Below, in pieces: positions 41,500 to 49,688 of a DNA stretch of 50,420 bases (its first letter is position 1; each line of letters begins with the position of its first letter). The DNA is from an uncultured Lachnospiraceae bacterium. Its GTDB lineage: Bacteria; Bacillota; Clostridia; Lachnospirales; Lachnospiraceae. The notes below the pieces were generated by a model. It was not told the DNA's origin, ran no database searches, and was given only the letters and a program-made list of their open reading frames with translations. Location: contig CATOJE010000020.1 of NCBI GenBank assembly GCA_951800145.1, positions 1 through 50,420 of the forward strand. The letters are read 5' to 3'. Made by a program: the position numbers and the translations under genes.

Positions 41500-41835
41500 T
41501 GGGAAGATTCAGTAAGGGCTACACATCTGTTTTTATCGGAAAATGAGATATCCAATATCAAGAAATATGTACCGCAGGCACTAAAAGAAGTCGGGAGTTT
41601 GGTTGTCGCAGAGAACGCCAGCGGCTTTCCGGTTGCATTTATGGGAGTAGAGGGGCAGCGGCTTGAAATGCTGTTCATTCTGCCCACCGAAAGGGGAAAA
41701 GGGTTGGGGAAAACGCTGCTTCAATGCGGGATCAAGGATTACTCGGTTAATGAGCTGGCGCATGATGCGGACGGTAAGAAATATCTTTACGACCTGCTGG
41801 CAATAAAAAAAGAAACGAGCAGCCCGCTTGAGTAA
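41500..41835 (+). pseudogene. GNAT acetyltransferase remnant
   Basis: The frame reads WEDSVRATHLFLSENEISNI, then VAFMGVEGQRLEMLFILPTE and RGKGLGKTLLQCGI, which is the acetyl-CoA-binding motif A of GNAT enzymes. There is no in-frame start before 41500. After NELAHDADG the sequence leaves the family, ending KETSSPLE, so the C-terminus has been replaced by a deletion junction. An ATG with RBS at 41499 lies in another frame. Confidence 0.65.
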
Positions 41836-41943
41836 AAACTGTACAGTGAAAACCCATCTCTTTTACAAATGATTGTATCGGAAGGATGAAGTTTTGTCAA
41901 TAGAAATAATGAAAATAATCAATAACAAGGTCGCATCTGTTAT

Positions 41944-42056
41944 TTTTTGATTCCATTTTATATCTTTTCACATGAAAGCCGCTTTGAGGAGTATAATAGT
42001 GATAAAGATAAGTTGGAAACCTTAAAGGCCGAATACGCAGATATTATAGCACGGTT
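41944..42056 (+). pseudogene. Rpn / PD-(D/E)XK 'transposase' internal scrap
   Basis: The reading LIPFYIFSHESRFEEYNSDK followed by KLETLKAEYADIIARL is the region just after the nuclease core of Rpn-type proteins. It is broken exactly where copy 2 of the 97-bp repeat begins. No start or RBS. The stretch 41836-41943 upstream shows nothing recognisable. Confidence 0.55.
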
Positions 42057-42150
42057 ACTCTATTTAATTTAAACTATATGAACCCAGTTATTTCCAACAA
42101 TATATTTTGCAAGAAATGGCTGGGTAAAATTATGAGTGAATAGTAAAATA
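42054..42150. repeat. 97-bp dispersed repeat, copy 2
   Basis: Same orientation as copy 1 (23105-23201) and 91/97 identical, with the hairpin at 42083-42124. It interrupts an Rpn reading frame at its left edge. A small CTACG-CTT-CGTAG hairpin and the promoter of the HTH/desulfoferrodoxin gene follow. Confidence 0.8.
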
Positions 42151-42277
42151 ATCAAAAAGGAGAAGGGGGTATATATAGCGCAGTTCGGAAAAAATAGGAA
42201 CTCTACGCTTCGTAGGTTGTTTCGCGGGGAAACGGGCGGTAGAATATGTCTATATTCGGGAAGAGAGGTACTTACAG

Positions 42278-42859
42278 ATGGGTTATGTAACAGGAAAGAC
42301 CATAAAAGAATTGAGAGAAAAAAGAAAAATGACACAGAAGGAGCTTTCGGAAGTGATTGGTGTCAGTGATAAGACTGTGTCAAAATGGGAAACAGGAAAA
42401 GGACTTCCAGATATTGGAATCATTGAGGAGCTGGCAAAGGCGCTGGGGGTTTCTGTGGCGGAACTGCTGACAGGAGATTTAAGGGAGAATGCAAACCAGT
42501 CAGCGAATATGCGGAGGATGTGCTTTTATGTCTGTCCGGTCTGCGGGAATATTATCACCTCCGTGGGGCATGGCTCTTTTTCCTGCTGCGGGCTTACCCT
42601 GCCGGAGGCGGAGCCGGAAAAAGACAATGGCGGACACAGTATTTGCGTTGAGACCATAGACGACGAATATTCCGTGACGATGGATCATTCCATGGAGAAA
42701 GGACATTACATTTCTTTTATCGCCTATGTGACATCGGATGCCCTTGATCTGGTGAAGCTGTATCCGGAGCAGGGGATTTCCGTGCGGTTCAGGAAAAAGG
42801 GGCATGGCTTCCTTTACGCGTATTGCAACAGGCATGGAATGTTTAAAGCGATGCTCTGA
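42278..42859 (+). CDS. XRE-type HTH fused to a desulfoferrodoxin (superoxide reductase)-like domain
   Basis: A 193-residue fusion. Residues 7-62 form an XRE helix-turn-helix (TIKELREKRKMTQKELSEVI, DKTVSKWETGKGLPD). Residues 82-192 follow desulfoferrodoxin: a rubredoxin-like site Cys86, Cys89, Cys103, Cys104 (CPVCGNI, FSCCG) and a superoxide-reductase-like site His120, His137, His143, Cys183, His186 (MDHSMEKGHY, YCNRHGMFK). Ligand spacings (His-x5-His, Cys-x2-His) equal the enzyme's. The catalytic Glu-Lys pair before the first histidine (EKH) is replaced by NGGH. This points to an iron-based redox-sensing regulator rather than a fast enzyme, which is inference. A plausible promoter is TTGTTT-N17-TAGAAT (42217-42245). 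Confidence 0.85.
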   Translation: MGYVTGKTIKELREKRKMTQKELSEVIGVSDKTVSKWETGKGLPDIGIIEELAKALGVSVAELLTGDLRENANQSANMRRMCFYVCPVCGNIITSVGHGSFSCCGLTLPEAEPEKDNGGHSICVETIDDEYSVTMDHSMEKGHYISFIAYVTSDALDLVKLYPEQGISVRFRKKGHGFLYAYCNRHGMFKAML

Positions 42860-43050
42860 TTTTTATCTCCCTTTTCGGAATCGTATGCCTATTGGGAAAT
42901 TTCTATCGAATAGCAAATCTTTTCCCAGACAAAACGCAGGGCATGATGTTAGGTGCGCATGATGAGAGGGGGATTTTGTCCTTTTAATGTTGGCGGTTTT
43001 CTGGTATACTGAATGGCATAAATACGGATTAGGTTTGAAGGGTGCAGAGA

Positions 43051-43431
43051 ATGGATCAGGATGTGTTATATTTTTTTGACAGGAAGCCGGAGGCATTGCC
43101 TTTGTATGAGGCTTTTGAAGAAAGAGTTTTTTCAGAGGTGGACGGCGTGAAGGTCAAAGTGCAGAAAACGCAGATTGCTTTTTCCAATAGACGCCAGTTT
43201 GCGTTCGTTTCCTTCCTGCCGGTGCGGAAGGCGAAGGAGCGGCCGAAGGTTTATATTGTGGTGACCTTCGGGCTGGGATACCGTTTGGAGTCCCCGCGCA
43301 TAGATGCGGCGGTGGAGCCGTACCCCGGACGCTTTACCCACCATGTGCTGGTTTCCGGGACGGAGGAGGTTGATGATGAGCTGATGGGATGGGTGAAGGA
43401 GGCTGCTGTCTTTTCAGCTGGTAAGCGCTGA
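43051..43431 (+). CDS. DUF5655 domain protein
   Basis: A 126-residue cytoplasmic alpha/beta protein with the DUF5655 features: FFDRKPEALPLYEAFEERV, KVKVQKTQIAFSNRRQFAFV, YIVVTFGLGYRLESPRID and FTHHVLVSGTEEVDDELMGW. The family has no proven reaction; relatives occur near DNA-binding and stress proteins. ATG 43051 has GAAGGG upstream; GTG 43042 is an alternative three codons earlier. A TATACT with an extended TGG (43005) may be its -10 box. Confidence 0.78.
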   Translation: MDQDVLYFFDRKPEALPLYEAFEERVFSEVDGVKVKVQKTQIAFSNRRQFAFVSFLPVRKAKERPKVYIVVTFGLGYRLESPRIDAAVEPYPGRFTHHVLVSGTEEVDDELMGWVKEAAVFSAGKR

Positions 43432-43595
43432 ATGGAACCGCTTCTTTTTAGGCGGCGATACAGGCAGGCAGCGGAGCGCTTACAGGCGGTTTGCGCCAGC
43501 AGACCGGAATATGGCGGCCTTTTTCTGCTATGACGGGTAGTGGGAAAAGGCTGTCTGGAAACAGTGGTAGATTGGAATTTATAAAGGAGCTGACT

Positions 43596-44033
43596 ATGCT
43601 TGATAAAATACCAGATAGAGAGGAAATGACAACGTTAGTTGGAAAATCTTTATATGAAATATGGAATAAATTATGTGTATTAATTGATGAAAAATATGAT
43701 ATGGATTGTTTGTGGAATAAAGGTGGTAAAGCATGGACCTATGAATATAAATACCGTCGTGGCGGCAAAACATTGTGTGCGTTATACGCAAGAGAAGGAT
43801 GTGTAGGCTTTATGGTTATTCTGGGAAAAGATGAACGTTTTAAATTTGAAAATAATAGGGAAAATTATTCTACGGAGGTTCAAAGAATATATGATGAAGC
43901 TAAAACTTTCCATGATGGAAAATGGATCATGTTTGAGCCGGTAGATACTTCTATGTTTGATGATTTCATGAAGCTATTAAGTATTAAAAGAAAGCCAAAT
44001 AGAAAAATAATCAATATGCAGCAGTATCATTAA
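43596..44033 (+). CDS. DUF3788 family protein
   Basis: A 145-residue protein starting MLDKIPDREEMTTLVGKSLY. The typical DUF3788 features are an aromatic-rich core (WNKLCVLIDEKYDMDCLWNK, WTYEYKYRRGGKTLCALYAR) and FMVILGKDE, ending with a helix around SMFDDFMKLLSIKRKP. Function is unknown. RBS AAAGGAG is six bases before ATG 43596. The gene is markedly more AT-rich than its neighbours, suggesting horizontal transfer. Confidence 0.75.
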   Translation: MLDKIPDREEMTTLVGKSLYEIWNKLCVLIDEKYDMDCLWNKGGKAWTYEYKYRRGGKTLCALYAREGCVGFMVILGKDERFKFENNRENYSTEVQRIYDEAKTFHDGKWIMFEPVDTSMFDDFMKLLSIKRKPNRKIINMQQYH

Positions 44034-44115
44034 TTATTACAGAGAGATATATTCCAGTTTGTTGAAGGGTTAGAAAACTGAAAGCCAGCGGTTAAAGGAA
44101 CGGGGGGAGAAAATA

Positions 44116-44716
44116 TGGCGGAATTATACGGGCCGGATTGTTTTAAAGGTATCCAGCAACATAATAAAGAAACACCTGATAGATACAGATGTCATGATGT
44201 TTGGAGATGGACTTGCCATACGAGACGAGTTTGACAATATTTTTATGGATTATCGGAATGAAAGCGAAATTACAATGGATATTCGATGGAATGACAGGAT
44301 TACCTACGATGGAACATGGGAGAATAATCTGTTTAATTTTTTTACCAAAGTTACGCCTAAATTAACGGAGGATTTGAAGAAACCATTTAAGCTTGAGGGA
44401 ATACAGCGGATAGATGAAACGCCGGTACACAAAGCGGTGAGGGAAGCATGGACAACAATCAACAAAAAAAACAGCAGAAAAATCAGCAGAATCAGCAGAA
44501 AAATCAGCAGAAACGCAAGAGGTATTGTTATCTGAAAGGCAGAAGCAAATACTTGCGTGCATGGAGTTAGAAGTATTATATAGGACAGAAGAAATTGCTG
44601 AAAAAATAGGGTTAAAAGGACCAAGGACAAGACAGTTACTGAATGAACTGGTGGCAATGGGCAGATTAACCTGCACAGCAGCTACTAAAAACAGAAGGTA
44701 TATAAGGATTGAATAA
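44116..44716 (+). pseudogene. Second AlbA/Schlafen-like ATP-binding protein, disrupted
   Basis: Frame pieces read VMMFGDGLAIRDEFDNIFM, YDGTWENNLFNFFTKVTPKL and RIDETPVHKAVREAW, the centre of an AlbA-type ATP-binding protein up to the N box. Then in another frame come a repeat-rich linker (units of AEKSAES at 44475-44515) and a winged-helix tail (LLSERQKQILACMELEVLY, TRQLLNELVAMGRLTCTA). The ATPase core between REA and the linker is deleted. An ATG with a good RBS at 44115 starts a different 38-codon frame. It shares a family, not close sequence, with the intact gene at 26829. Confidence 0.65.
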
Positions 44717-44807
44717 GGCAGGGAATGACATGAAATTCGCTAATCGTTATGTATAAGACAAAAATTTACTTGCGATTTGCAAGATAAAATAAGCTTTTAG
44801 TCCCTGA

Positions 44808-45233
44808 TTGACAGAAGAACAGACCGTTTCAAAGTGGGAGACGGATGAAACACGCCCCGATATCCGCCAGTCAAAGAAGATGGCGGTTCTGTATGGACTG
44901 CCACTGGATGAGCTGGTGGAGCTTGATATTGATATCAAGGAGATACAGGAAGTGATCGACCGGACCAGTGAGGAGGCATCGGATAAGATTGACTGGATGA
45001 AGGCATGGATCGGAAAATATCCGGTTCTGTCCCGGTATCGGGAGGAAGTGGATACGGATCGTTATGGGGCGGAGCTGGGTAAGCTGTTAGGGGATCTGGA
45101 AAAGAGATACGGATACAATGAACTGGATTCTTTCCCGGCTCTTTGTATGATATTGCTTGAGAGGCGCAGAATAAGTGGTAAGCATAGAGAAAAAGTTTTC
45201 CGGAGAGATGTATGTGCGGCAGATATTATGTAG
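44808..45233 (+). pseudogene. XRE-family regulator lacking its N-terminus
   Basis: The frame begins directly after a stop with TEEQTVSKWETDETRPDIRQ, the second half of an XRE helix-turn-helix, then a helical acidic domain (ELDIDIKEIQEVIDRTSEE, YGAELGKLLGDLEKRYGYNE). The first helices are missing, no RBS is seen, and the C-terminus runs into the start of the SRAP gene, suggesting a lost stop. Confidence 0.6.
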
Positions 45234-45817
45234 ATGATGAGACGGCAAGGGAAATCGAAAAGCTGATTCGGCAGGTGGACGAGAAGCTGCGGCAGGAGTC
45301 CATGGCAGCCCTTAGGAGAATTGCAGAGAAGGACATCTATCCTACCCAGATGGCTCCGGTTCTGGAAGGAGGAGGCGCATGTTTGCGCTGCGGGTGGCAA
45401 AGATGGGGATTTCCTGGATTTCAGGGAAAGCAGGTGATCTTTAACGCCAGATGTGAATCCGCTATGGAAAAGCCAATGTTTCGCGACAGTATCCGTCATG
45501 GCCGCATGGTGATTCCTGCCGCATGGTTTTATGAGTGGAACCGGAGGAAAGAAAAGAACACCTTTTACAGAAAGGACAGACCGGTTTTGTTTATGGCAGG
45601 GTGCTGCAGGCAATATGAGGATGGGGTGCGTTTTGTGATTCTCACCACCGGGGCCAATGCTTCCATGAAGCCTGTCCATGACCGGATGCCGCTGATTCTG
45701 GAGGAGGATGAGATCGCTCCGTGGATTCTGGATGAGAGACAAGCGGAGCATATCCTTCATAAGACGCCCTGCCTCCTGGAGAGGAGAACTGATTATGAGC
45801 AGCTGACGTTATTTTAG
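45212..45817 (+). CDS. SOS response-associated peptidase (SRAP, YedK/HMCES family)
   Basis: A 201-residue SRAP protein. The catalytic Cys2 becomes N-terminal after Met removal (MCGRYYVDD) and forms a thiazolidine crosslink with abasic sites in single-stranded DNA, shielding them. Other active-site parts are NARCESAMEKP, AAWFYEW (Glu) and PVHDRMPLIL (His). Start 45212 has TCCGGAGAG upstream. It lies next to the LexA-boxed polymerase IV gene, fitting a damage-tolerance cluster. Confidence 0.92.
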   Translation: MCGRYYVDDETAREIEKLIRQVDEKLRQESMAALRRIAEKDIYPTQMAPVLEGGGACLRCGWQRWGFPGFQGKQVIFNARCESAMEKPMFRDSIRHGRMVIPAAWFYEWNRRKEKNTFYRKDRPVLFMAGCCRQYEDGVRFVILTTGANASMKPVHDRMPLILEEDEIAPWILDERQAEHILHKTPCLLERRTDYEQLTLF

Positions 45818-45871
45818 GCGATTGTGTCCGGACTCTCCTGAAGGATATGGTATCCCAGGGAAGCGTATTAA

Positions 45872-45899
45872 TTGTCCACAGACTGAGGGCTGGTATAAT
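45872..45899 (+). promoter_or_regulatory. Promoter of the Pol IV gene
   Basis: TTGTCC (45872-45877), 16-base spacer, TATAAT (45894-45899) with an extended -10 TGG. Two LexA-like boxes follow. Confidence 0.72.
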
Positions 45900-45914
45900 T
45901 TACCAGTTGAAATA

Positions 45915-45928
45915 AGAACATATGTTTG
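45915..45928. promoter_or_regulatory. LexA box 1 of the Pol IV gene
   Basis: AGAACATATGTTTG matches CGAACRNRYGTTYG at 13 of 14 positions, about ten bases after the expected transcription start. Confidence 0.75.
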
Positions 45929-45949
45929 CTAACATGTAAATGTGGGAGG

Positions 45950-45963
45950 TGAACATACGTTTG
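45950..45963. promoter_or_regulatory. LexA box 2, overlapping the Pol IV start codon
   Basis: TGAACATACGTTTG matches the same consensus at 13 of 14 positions. Its last bases are the TTG start. Centre-to-centre distance from box 1 is 35 bases. Confidence 0.7.
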
Positions 45964-47223
45964 AATAAGATTATATTTCATATAGATGTGAATTCAGCCT
46001 TCCTCTCCTGGGAGGCTGTTTATCGTCTGGCTCATAAAGGGGGAAAGCAGGACTTAAGAACCATTCCTTCCGCCGTGGGCGGGGATGTGGCTCTGCGCCA
46101 TGGGATCATTCTGGCCAAATCCATTCCCGCCAAAAGATACGGGGTGAAAACCGGAGAGGCTCTTTGGGAGGCTAAGAGGAAATGTCCGGGCCTGGTCCTG
46201 GTGCCGCCTAATTATGGGCTGTATGAGAGATGCTCCGCGACGCTTATGGAAATTCTCCGGGACTATTCCGATGTGGTAGAACCGTACAGCATCGATGAGG
46301 CCTTTGTGGATATGAGCGCCAGCTGCCATTTGTTTGGAAGGCCGAAAGAGGTGGGGCAAAAGATAAAGGACCGGATTTATGAAGCGTTGGGATTTACGGT
46401 TAATGTGGGAATTTCAAGCAATAAGCTTCTGGCAAAGATGGCGTCGGACTTTCAAAAACCAAACCAGGTGCATACTCTGTATCCGGAAGAGATAGAAGAG
46501 AAAATGTGGCCGCTTCCTGTGTCGGACCTGTTTTTTGTGGGAAGGGCTACTGCGAAAAAGCTGTTTTCTGTGGGAATACGGACCATAGGGGAACTGGCGG
46601 CGGCAGATCCTAAGTGGATTAAGGGATTGCTAAAGAAGCATGGGGAAGTGATCTGGGCATTTGCCAATGGGGTGGACTTATCTCCTGTTCTCATGGAACC
46701 GGAGGCGAATAAAGGGTATGGGAACAGTACGACTCCCCCTTTTGATGTGACAGGTGTGGAGATGGCGGACAAGGTATTGCTGGCTCTCAGTGAAACGGTT
46801 GGGGCCCGCCTGCGTATGGATGGAGTCAGGGCGGGGATGGTATCGGTGGGAATCCGGTATACGGATCTTTCTTATGTCTCTCACCAGAAGAAACTGTATA
46901 ATGCCACGAACCTGACGATAGAAATCTATCAGGCAGCCTGCAGATTATTCAGGGAATTGTGGGATGGACAGCCGGTCCGGCATTTGGGGGTGCATACGGC
47001 CCACATAAGCGGCGGGGAAGGATTCAGGCAAGGCAGCCTATTTGACGAAATTGATTATGAGAAGCTTTCCAGGCTGGATAAAACCATTGATGATATCAGG
47101 GACTGCTTTGGCATAGACGCTGTGAAGCGCGCCGTATTTTTAGGCCAGGCCATAGACCATATGAGCGGCGGCATATCCAGGGAGAAGAGAAGGGTTGATT
47201 ATGACAAGCTGGAGATTCTGTAG
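45961..47223 (+). CDS. dinB: DNA polymerase IV (Y-family translesion polymerase)
   Basis: A 420-residue Y-family polymerase that copies past damaged bases. Catalytic acids lie in FHIDVNSAFLSWEA and YSIDEAFVDMS; the KLLAKMASDFQKP and ELAAADPKWIKGLLKKHGEV segments mark the palm and the helix-hairpin-helix thumb, and the little finger follows to the C-terminus. I take TTG 45961 as start, because GGGAGGTG sits nine bases upstream and homology begins there; ATG 45940 would lie before the RBS. Two LexA boxes imply SOS induction. No beta-clamp-binding peptide was verified at the tail. Confidence 0.93.
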   Translation: MNKIIFHIDVNSAFLSWEAVYRLAHKGGKQDLRTIPSAVGGDVALRHGIILAKSIPAKRYGVKTGEALWEAKRKCPGLVLVPPNYGLYERCSATLMEILRDYSDVVEPYSIDEAFVDMSASCHLFGRPKEVGQKIKDRIYEALGFTVNVGISSNKLLAKMASDFQKPNQVHTLYPEEIEEKMWPLPVSDLFFVGRATAKKLFSVGIRTIGELAAADPKWIKGLLKKHGEVIWAFANGVDLSPVLMEPEANKGYGNSTTPPFDVTGVEMADKVLLALSETVGARLRMDGVRAGMVSVGIRYTDLSYVSHQKKLYNATNLTIEIYQAACRLFRELWDGQPVRHLGVHTAHISGGEGFRQGSLFDEIDYEKLSRLDKTIDDIRDCFGIDAVKRAVFLGQAIDHMSGGISREKRRVDYDKLEIL

Positions 47224-47286
47224 GGAGAACGTCAGGCAGATGATGTAGGGCGGCGTGTGTTGATACTTATGACAGGAGGGAGAAAG

Positions 47287-47601
47287 ATGGCATTTGGAAT
47301 CGGTATCCATTCCCAGAAGCCGGGCAGAGAACCATGCATCAGGGGAACACAGAAAAGGATCGCCTGTGAGTGCTGGTTTACCAGCACTGGAAGGATGATA
47401 CCGCTAATGTTGAAGATCGAAGACGAGGACGGCCAGATACAGACCATCCGTAGGATCCAGGTTCATTCTCAGGAGAAGCGAATGTATGCGGGGGTTCCTT
47501 CCATAGAATATGATTGCACACTGTTCGCCTGGAACCGGGAAATAAGGGTATGGCTTATTTATTACCAGACGGAAAACCGGTGGGTGTTAAGTGTTCCATA
47601 G
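47287..47601 (+). CDS. Hypothetical protein following dinB
   Basis: A 104-residue protein (FGIGIHSQKPGREPCIRGTQ, then CECWFTSTGRMIPLMLKIED, YDCTLFAWNREIRVWLIYYQ). It is beta-rich with no membrane segment. RBS GGAGGG at 47276 favours ATG 47287. It lies 63 bases after dinB without an intervening terminator, so it is probably SOS-induced with the polymerase. I recall similar small proteins beside dinB in other Lachnospiraceae but cannot name a family; a role as an accessory to translesion synthesis is speculative. Confidence 0.7.
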   Translation: MAFGIGIHSQKPGREPCIRGTQKRIACECWFTSTGRMIPLMLKIEDEDGQIQTIRRIQVHSQEKRMYAGVPSIEYDCTLFAWNREIRVWLIYYQTENRWVLSVP

Positions 47602-47667
47602 GATTTTGAATGTTCGCCTGCGATTACCACCCATAATCGCCAGGGAAATAAAAGGAATATGAGAAAC

Positions 47668-47696
47668 TTGAAAAGATTGCGGAATAAATGTATGAT
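47668..47696 (+). promoter_or_regulatory. Promoter of the nitroreductase gene
   Basis: TTGAAA (47668-47673), 17-base spacer, TATGAT (47691-47696). Confidence 0.5.
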
Positions 47697-47760
47697 ATAC
47701 TTATCAAAAGCCTGCCATGGAGTGGATGCGGAAAAAGGAAGAGGGAAAAGGAGGACGAAC

Positions 47761-48255
47761 ATGAAGGAGATTTTTCACAGGACAAGCATCAGGAAGTATG
47801 AAAAGAAAAAGGTAGAAGGGGACAAGATAGAACGGCTTCTCCGTGCGGCTATGGCAGCGCCATCTGCCAGGAATCAGCAGCCATGGGAATTTTATGTGGT
47901 AACAGCCGGGGAACAATTAAAAGCATTATCAGAATGCAGTCCCTATGCCGGGATGTTAAAGGAAGCGCCTTTGGGGATTGTGGTATGCTGCCAGAAGGGC
48001 TGCCGACTGCCGGATTATGCTCAGATTGACTGCAGTGCGGCGGTGGAAAATCTGCTTTTGGAGGCGGACTTTCTTGGGCTTGGAGCAGTGTGGCTGGGGA
48101 TTGCGCCCCTTGAGGAGAGGATGGAAGCTGTAGGGAAGGTGCTGGGGATTCCAGAGAATTTATATGCGTTTTCGATCATTGCCTGCGGTTATCCGGCAGA
48201 GGAAAAAGCGCAGCAGGACAGGTATGACGAAACGAAGGTGCATTATGTGGAGTAA
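47761..48255 (+). CDS. Nitroreductase family protein
   Basis: A 164-residue FMN-dependent oxidoreductase of the small nitroreductase group. The FMN phosphate motif is RTSIRKYEKK at the N-terminus, then MAAPSARNQQPWEFYVV, GAVWLGIAPLEERM and IIACGYPAEE. Such enzymes reduce nitro groups, quinones or flavins using NAD(P)H. Start 47761 has AAAAGGAGG seven bases upstream. It lies 21 bases before the macrodomain gene in the same direction, likely an operon. Confidence 0.9.
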   Translation: MKEIFHRTSIRKYEKKKVEGDKIERLLRAAMAAPSARNQQPWEFYVVTAGEQLKALSECSPYAGMLKEAPLGIVVCCQKGCRLPDYAQIDCSAAVENLLLEADFLGLGAVWLGIAPLEERMEAVGKVLGIPENLYAFSIIACGYPAEEKAQQDRYDETKVHYVE

Positions 48256-48276
48256 GGCCGGAAAGGTGCGTGTGGT

Positions 48277-48783
48277 ATGCTGAGAATTACATTGGGAGAT
48301 ATTACAAAAGTAGAAGTGGACGCCATCGTAAATGCCGCTAATACCAGTCTTTTGGGCGGAGGCGGTGTGGACGGCGCCATCCACAGGGCGGCGGGACCAG
48401 AGCTTCTGGCGGAATGCCGGATGTTAAACGGCTGTAAGACCGGACAGGCGAAGCTTACCAAGGGATATAGGCTTCCTGCGAAATATGTTATTCATACGCC
48501 GGGGCCGGTTTGGAATGGCGGAAAAAGGAACGAAGAGGAGCTTTTAAAAAACTGTTATGAAAACTGCCTGAAGCTGGCGGCGGAGCATGGGTGCAGGACC
48601 GTGGCATTTCCATCCATCAGTACTGGGATATACCGGTTTCCTCTTGATAGGGCGTCTGTGATTGCCGTGGGTGCGATTCTGGAATTTCTGGCGCTGCATT
48701 CGGATATGGAGGTGCAGATGGTATGCTTTGATAAGGAGACGTTCCAGTACTATCAAGATGCGTTAAAAGCGGTGTGCTCATGA
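48277..48783 (+). CDS. MacroD-type macrodomain protein (O-acetyl-ADP-ribose deacetylase-like)
   Basis: A 168-residue single macrodomain. ITLGDITKVEVDAIVNAANT and LLGGGGVDGAIHRAAG form the ADP-ribose site, including the catalytic Asn and the GGGGVDGAIH loop. KYVIHTPGPVW and FPSISTGIYRFPLDRA complete it. MacroD enzymes hydrolyse O-acetyl-ADP-ribose and remove ADP-ribose from acidic residues. It differs from the zinc-containing macrodomain at 25046 and has no sirtuin neighbour; the nitroreductase precedes it. Confidence 0.92.
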   Translation: MLRITLGDITKVEVDAIVNAANTSLLGGGGVDGAIHRAAGPELLAECRMLNGCKTGQAKLTKGYRLPAKYVIHTPGPVWNGGKRNEEELLKNCYENCLKLAAEHGCRTVAFPSISTGIYRFPLDRASVIAVGAILEFLALHSDMEVQMVCFDKETFQYYQDALKAVCS

Positions 48784-48863
48784 ATCAATGCCCCTCTTTT
48801 ATGATATGCATTCATTAAAACGCCTTCAGAGAAGGAGCCTGAGAGAGAACGATTAGCCAGAAT

Positions 48864-49358
48864 TTACAGCTGTTCTATCTGCTCATCTAAATATGTGAAA
48901 AGCAGTGGCCATATGTCAACTCCGCTATGGAGATATAGCTGTTTACTAAGCTCTGTGATTTTTGCTTCCGCTTCCTCGTTTAGCTCATGATTATCATGAA
49001 ATGTTGTAAGAGCATACTCCTGATAGTCGCCGCTTAATAATTCGCCTCTCATTCGATCAGGAGGGGCAAGGCGGCAGATTTCCTCCAGTGTATCGGCGTC
49101 GGCATTGTCACCGATAGCTCGGAATGCCTGTATAATATTGGGGGCGTAATGCCCAATGGAATTTTCGAGGAAGGTAAAAATGCCCTCCATGGTTAACTCC
49201 GTGTCAAATGCGATTAAAAAGGAAGCGGTTTGAATAAAATCTGCGCATTCCAGCCATTGGTCATAAGCATTGCCCCACAATTCAGTCACAAGCTTTTCGC
49301 AAAGGGCCTCTCCTGTAAATTGTTTGATATTGATATCATTCCCATCAATCCATCTCAT
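48864..49358 (-). CDS. DUF4375 (DMP19-like) domain protein
   Basis: A 164-residue helical protein (LWGNAYDQWLECADFIQTAS, TMEGIFTFLENSIGHYAPNI, CRLAPPDRMRGELLSGDYQE). The family has a DMP19-type fold once described as a DNA mimic, but the function here is unknown; many members sit near SUKH-type or immunity proteins. Start 49358 is preferred because the reverse strand shows AACAGGAGC seven bases upstream; the longer frame has no RBS. Single reverse gene. Confidence 0.72.
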   Translation of the reverse strand: MRWIDGNDINIKQFTGEALCEKLVTELWGNAYDQWLECADFIQTASFLIAFDTELTMEGIFTFLENSIGHYAPNIIQAFRAIGDNADADTLEEICRLAPPDRMRGELLSGDYQEYALTTFHDNHELNEEAEAKITELSKQLYLHSGVDIWPLLFTYLDEQIEQL

Positions 49359-49436
49359 ATGTTTGCTCCTGTTACGTTTGGTTTTGATTTGCCTGAATTT
49401 ACGATAGTATCCAGCCACATCAGCCGTATTTGTCAA

Positions 49437-49688
49437 TTCCCATTTGGGTAGTATGAACCTGCCAGTTTATTTATTATAAAGCAGTATTTGCTGAAAAGCA
49501 ACCGCTTCTCAGCAGGCGCTGCTTCCTTGTGGCAGCATATTTTAAGGATATGTAAGAAACTTTAAAGATCCTCAGGTACTATCAAAGACAGATATGAGAA
49601 ACCAATTTCTCCGAGAGACATAAGATATAGTAAGCCAAGCATTTACAAGAAAGCGAGGCTGGCTTGATAATGAAGGAGAGAGAATAGT
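49437..49688. other. Intergenic stretch before the collagen-like gene
   Basis: No gene is supported between the DUF4375 gene and 49689. Only a GAAGGAGAGAG ribosome-binding site directly before 49689 is clear. Some AT-rich segments could hold promoters but no convincing hexamer pair stands out. Confidence 0.5.

Noticed and set aside
45062-45760. 232-codon reverse frame over the SRAP gene
   Set aside because: Antisense to a clearly conserved protein, with no reverse-strand RBS or family similarity.
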